DNA of 64,000 nt. Source: JAZKHE01 sp040385525 (GTDB taxonomy: Bacteria; Bacteroidota; Bacteroidia; UBA4408). The position numbers and the translations under genes were made by a program. The first letter of the stretch is position 1; each line of letters opens with the position of its first letter. Under the pieces are notes generated by a model. That model was not told the origin of the DNA. It worked only from the letters and a program-made list of their open reading frames with translations, and did not search any database. Where the stretch lies: NCBI GenBank assembly GCA_040385525.1, contig JAZKHE010000004.1, forward strand, positions 62,001 to 126,000, written 5' to 3'. Positions 60,968 through 64,000 of the stretch are shown piece after piece.

Positions 60968-61753
60968 ATGAGAACAACAAAAAAGACAATTGCCTTTATA
61001 CGCTTTACAAGCATTATTCACAGAACCGACAAACTAATTGAAGCTTGCCATAAAGGTATTGAACACGATTTGAAAATACAGGAAGGCATAATAAACAAAC
61101 TTAATATAAAAGGGCTTCCAGGAAAAAAACCAAAAAATCATGAAACAGTCTTTAAGGTTTCTAAAAGACATCCTGATGGAACTTTTTCTTTGAGCATGGA
61201 CGAACGGTCAGCTTTTTTAGTAAAAAAAACAATGACAGATTCAAAAAAATTGACGGAAGAACTAAATAACCATTTTTATTCCATAATGCTAGCCTATACA
61301 TGGGCTTCCTTTGAGACCTTTCTCATAATGTTATTTGAAGAATTATACACGAAGAAACCAGAAATGTTAAAAATCAATACTTTAGTTACTTACAAAGAGG
61401 TTTTAGAAAATGAAAAGCAGATATTAAACTATCTTATTCAAAAAGAACTTGAAACCATTGGACACTTTAGTGTTGAAAAATATATTGAGTACTTGGATAA
61501 AAAAATCAACTTAATCTTACCAGAGAAAAATAAAGTTAGACTTAGACAATTGTATGCGTTAAGAAATATAATTGCCCACAATACGGGTATAGTTAATAAT
61601 AGAACTAGAAAAGAAATCTCACTTGACGTGAGAATAAAGAACAACGAAGTCCTTATTAGTAAAACATATTTACTAAAAGAATCAGCATTTATAAAGACTA
61701 TTGTTCAAACAATCGAGCGGCATATTCATAAGAAATTTAAAAATTCGTTATAA
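60968..61753 (+). CDS. HEPN-domain protein (candidate RNase)
   Basis: The 261-residue helical protein contains RNIIAH (about residues 199-204) in LRQLYALRNIIAHNTGIV, which fits the Rx4H catalytic motif of HEPN ribonucleases of the MAE_28990/RiboL-PSP type. A first helical part includes a Trp- and Glu-bearing segment, YTWASFETFLIMLFEELY, typical of the family. It stands alone, without a visible antitoxin (MNT) partner or repeat-associated genes. Direct repeats CGTTATAACA at its end and a shared upstream flank suggest an acquired gene. Activity is inferred from the motif. Confidence 0.75.
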   Translation: MRTTKKTIAFIRFTSIIHRTDKLIEACHKGIEHDLKIQEGIINKLNIKGLPGKKPKNHETVFKVSKRHPDGTFSLSMDERSAFLVKKTMTDSKKLTEELNNHFYSIMLAYTWASFETFLIMLFEELYTKKPEMLKINTLVTYKEVLENEKQILNYLIQKELETIGHFSVEKYIEYLDKKINLILPEKNKVRLRQLYALRNIIAHNTGIVNNRTRKEISLDVRIKNNEVLISKTYLLKESAFIKTIVQTIERHIHKKFKNSL

Positions 61754-61816
61754 CATCAAACTCGCGAAACTTTAAATTCCTTATTAAAAAACAACAATCC
61801 ACAAAACGTTATAACA
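61746..61816 (+). repeat. CGTTATAACA direct repeats after the HEPN gene
   Basis: CGTTATAACA occurs at 61746-61755, overlapping the HEPN stop codon, and again at 61807-61816. The core GTTATAAC is a palindrome. The copies bracket about 50 bases of untranslated DNA and may mark an insertion boundary. Confidence 0.5.
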
Positions 61817-61831
61817 AAATTGAAATTTATT

Positions 61832-63163
61832 TTACAACAACCTACTTGCTAAATTAGCCAACTCACTTCTCTCACCTTTCTCTAATGTTATGTGTGCATA
61901 CAAATGGTTGTTCATCATTTTATCAATTAAGAACGACATTCCATTACTATGCGTATCTAAATAAGGCGTATCTATCTGAAATATATCTCCAGTAAAAACA
62001 ATTTTTGTATTCTCGCCAGCACGCGTAATAATTGTTTTTATTTCGTGTGGTGTTAAGTTTTGCGCTTCGTCAATAATAAAGAAAATATTAGATAAGCTTC
62101 GTCCGCGAATGTAAGCCAGTGGAGTAATATGAAGCTTTTCTTTTTCTACCATATCTTTAATTTTCTGGTATTCTTTATCGGTTTCTTTAAACTGATTTTG
62201 AATCAATTTTAAATTATCCCACAAAGGCTCCATGTATGGATTAATTTTAGCTTTTATATCGCCAGGTAAAAATCCGATGTCTTTGTTACTTAAGGGAACA
62301 ATTGGTCGCGCTAAATAAATTTGCTGATAGCCAATTTTTTGAGCCATTGCTCCTGCTAAAGCAATTAAAGTTTTTCCTGTACCAGCAACGCCTTGTATGG
62401 TAACTAATTTAATATCTGGATTTAATATGGCATGCAAAGCGAATGCCTGCTCCACGTTGCGTGCTTTTATTCCATAAGCAGCTTCTTTGTTTACGCGCTC
62501 AATCATGTCAGTATCTACATTATAAAAACCTAAACCCGATGAATCGCCATTTTTAAAAATATAGTAATGATTTGCAATTGGATTTTTTATTTTAAAATCG
62601 GCAGGTTTTGCGCAACCATTTTCGTACAACTTATTTATAGCAGCAGCAGGAACGTTTTCGAGCACTGAATTGCCTTTGTAAAGCAAATCAATATCTTTTA
62701 TTTTACCAGTTTCGTAATCTTCGGAATGAATATTTAACGATTTTGCTTTTAAACGAAGATTTATATCCTTTGAAACCAAAACTACTTTGTTTTTAGGAAA
62801 CTCTTCTTGCAAAGCTATTGCAGCGTTTATAATGTTGTGGTCAGCCTTTTTTTCACCAAATATTTTGTTGGCATCAATAGATGCAATTTCTTTCATTTGC
62901 ACTTTTAACTTGCCTTTTGCTGGTAACGAAAGCGGAATCCAATCTTGCAACAAATGCGCTTTAGCTAAATCATCCAAATTGCGAATAAACTCACGCGCTT
63001 CAAAATTAATAACATCGTTACCTTTTTTAAAACGATCTACTTCTTCTAAAACACTAATAGGAATGGCTACATCATGCTCTTGAAAGCAAGTAATTGCATT
63101 ATGATCGAACAATAAAACAGAAGTATCTAAAACAAAAATCTTCTTTTCTTTTTTAGTAGCCAT
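61832..63163 (-). CDS. PIN-PhoH fusion ATPase (YlaK-like)
   Basis: The protein has about 443 residues from the ATG at 63163; twelve further in-frame codons upstream look non-coding. An N-terminal PIN domain carries acidic residues in VLDTSVLLFD, VLEEVDRFK and ADHNIINAAI. A PhoH ATPase follows with Walker A GVAGTGKTLIA and Walker B IFFIIDEAQNLTPHEIK. PIN-PhoH proteins are thought to unwind and cut RNA. It is a conserved core gene in this phylum. Confidence 0.93.
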   Translation of the reverse strand: MATKKEKKIFVLDTSVLLFDHNAITCFQEHDVAIPISVLEEVDRFKKGNDVINFEAREFIRNLDDLAKAHLLQDWIPLSLPAKGKLKVQMKEIASIDANKIFGEKKADHNIINAAIALQEEFPKNKVVLVSKDINLRLKAKSLNIHSEDYETGKIKDIDLLYKGNSVLENVPAAAINKLYENGCAKPADFKIKNPIANHYYIFKNGDSSGLGFYNVDTDMIERVNKEAAYGIKARNVEQAFALHAILNPDIKLVTIQGVAGTGKTLIALAGAMAQKIGYQQIYLARPIVPLSNKDIGFLPGDIKAKINPYMEPLWDNLKLIQNQFKETDKEYQKIKDMVEKEKLHITPLAYIRGRSLSNIFFIIDEAQNLTPHEIKTIITRAGENTKIVFTGDIFQIDTPYLDTHSNGMSFLIDKMMNNHLYAHITLEKGERSELANLASRLL

Positions 63164-63302
63164 AAAATTATAATTAGGTTGTTTAACAAACTTATACATA
63201 AAATAAGCAGTTTAGCGCTCAAAACTAGCAAGTTTTAAACAAAGTTTTCCACCGCTAAAAAAAAGCCAATTTATCTCTATTTTTAATTATCTTTGAACTC
63301 CG

Positions 63303-64000
63303 ATGAGTTTTGTATATCCTTACTTTCTTTTTGCTTTATCGGCTATAGCTGTTCCTATAATTATTCACTTATTTAATTTTAGGAAATACAAGCGCGTTTA
63401 TTTTTCTGATGTTACTTTTTTAAAAGAAGTTAAACTTCAAACGCAGTCTATAAATAGGCTAAAACACTTGCTGATTTTACTTTGTAGAATTTTAGCTGTA
63501 CTCTTTTTAGTCCTTGCTTTTGCACAACCTTACTTGCCTTTAAACGAAAACAAAATAAAAGCTGGAGAAAAAAATATTTCTATTTTTATTGATAATAGCT
63601 TTAGTATGGAAGCCTTAAACACCAATGGTAACCTACTAGAACAAAGCATTAAAAATGCAAAAGAAATTGTAATGGCATTTTCGCCAAGCGATAAATTTCA
63701 ATTGCTTACGCAAGATTTTGAAGCGCGCCATCAGCGATTAGTAAACAGAGATGCTTTTATTGAATTGCTAAATGAAATTAAAATTAGCGCTGCTAGCAAT
63801 AGTTTTAAAGATATTAGCGCCCGACAATTAGATGCCATTAAAAACGCAAAAGGCGAAAAAAATATTTTTGTGCTTTCTGATTTTCAAAAAGAGAGTTACA
63901 AATTTAATGAACTAAAAAACGATACTACTGCAAATTTTTATTTGGCTCGTATTGAAGCAAATCAACCAGCTAACGTTTATATCGATTCTATTTGGTTTAG
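63303..64000 (+). CDS. BatA-domain (VWA-like) membrane protein, partial at right edge
   Basis: From the ATG at 63303 an open frame runs off the window (232 codons seen). It opens with the BatA N-terminal signature FALSAIAVPIIIHLFNFRKYKRVYFSDV, a second helix (LLILLCRILAVLFLVLAFAQPYL), then a von Willebrand A-like start with the MIDAS-type motif IFIDNSFSME. Such proteins belong to the Bacteroides aerotolerance family and act in the membrane. No frameshift is seen in the visible part. Confidence 0.88.
   Translation, partial: MSFVYPYFLFALSAIAVPIIIHLFNFRKYKRVYFSDVTFLKEVKLQTQSINRLKHLLILLCRILAVLFLVLAFAQPYLPLNENKIKAGEKNISIFIDNSFSMEALNTNGNLLEQSIKNAKEIVMAFSPSDKFQLLTQDFEARHQRLVNRDAFIELLNEIKISAASNSFKDISARQLDAIKNAKGEKNIFVLSDFQKESYKFNELKNDTTANFYLARIEANQPANVYIDSIWF

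Overview
The window looks like chromosome of a low-GC member of the Bacteroidota. It carries the promoter element TAnnTTTG, A-rich leaders without Shine-Dalgarno boxes, a type IX secretion C-terminal domain, a TonB receptor/DUF4249 pair, an exosortase N system and a BatA-type protein. Housekeeping genes (lpxK, a purine nucleoside phosphorylase, argS, phoH-like, tRNAs) are interrupted by accessory islands.

1-7.8 kb is an RNA-repair and ribosome-rescue island: an AAA ATPase (cut by the left edge), the release-factor homologue PrfH, two RtcB RNA ligases, an SPFH/band-7 protein, an untranslated region with tRNA-like pieces, and a divergent WYL regulator. Three features stand out. First, the tRNA pieces are in circularly permuted order: T-arm and 3' acceptor strand come before the matching 5' acceptor strand, D-arm and anticodon arm. 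The acceptor strands pair with each other across a 1-5 nt linker, so in one unit the open ends fall in the anticodon loop. Second, the rtcB-1/prfH unit has a consensus promoter followed by a 10-codon leader ORF and mutually exclusive hairpins in classical attenuator order. Third, a palindrome TACGCA-N7-TGCGTA occurs three times, each near the expected -33 position of a transcription unit, and is probably the WYL operator.

7.8-13.2 kb is an exosortase N (XrtN) module: two small membrane proteins, a small winged-helix regulator, the VIT-domain protein with its own PEP-type tail, and XrtN. About 1 kb of gene-poor, repeat-rich DNA follows.

14.2-24.5 kb is a type I restriction-modification locus (HTH regulator, hsdM, hsdS, hsdR). 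Between hsdS and hsdR sits a tightly coupled three-gene insert: a DUF262 protein, a DUF3696-type AAA ATPase and a protein with a RelE-like C-terminus.

24.7-31.6 kb is a compact eight-gene polyamine-type operon: an AdoMet decarboxylase-like protein, two DUF4178 proteins, a small membrane protein, DUF350, a membrane-fused spermidine synthase, an FAD oxidoreductase and a membrane protein. 31.7-33.9 kb is a small integrase module beside tRNA-Asp and tRNA-Glu.

34-47 kb is mostly core genes. One outer-membrane barrel gene lies between two copies of the 3' end of the nucleoside phosphorylase gene. 47.2-50.8 kb carries an ECF sigma/anti-sigma pair followed by a bufferin-like RiPP locus (Cys-repeat precursor, DUF692 enzyme, partner protein). 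The rest holds a thioredoxin-like protein, a TonB/DUF4249 pair, tRNA-Arg, pirin, a TPR-SpoIIE phosphatase, a lone HEPN protein, a PIN-PhoH ATPase and the start of a BatA-like gene.
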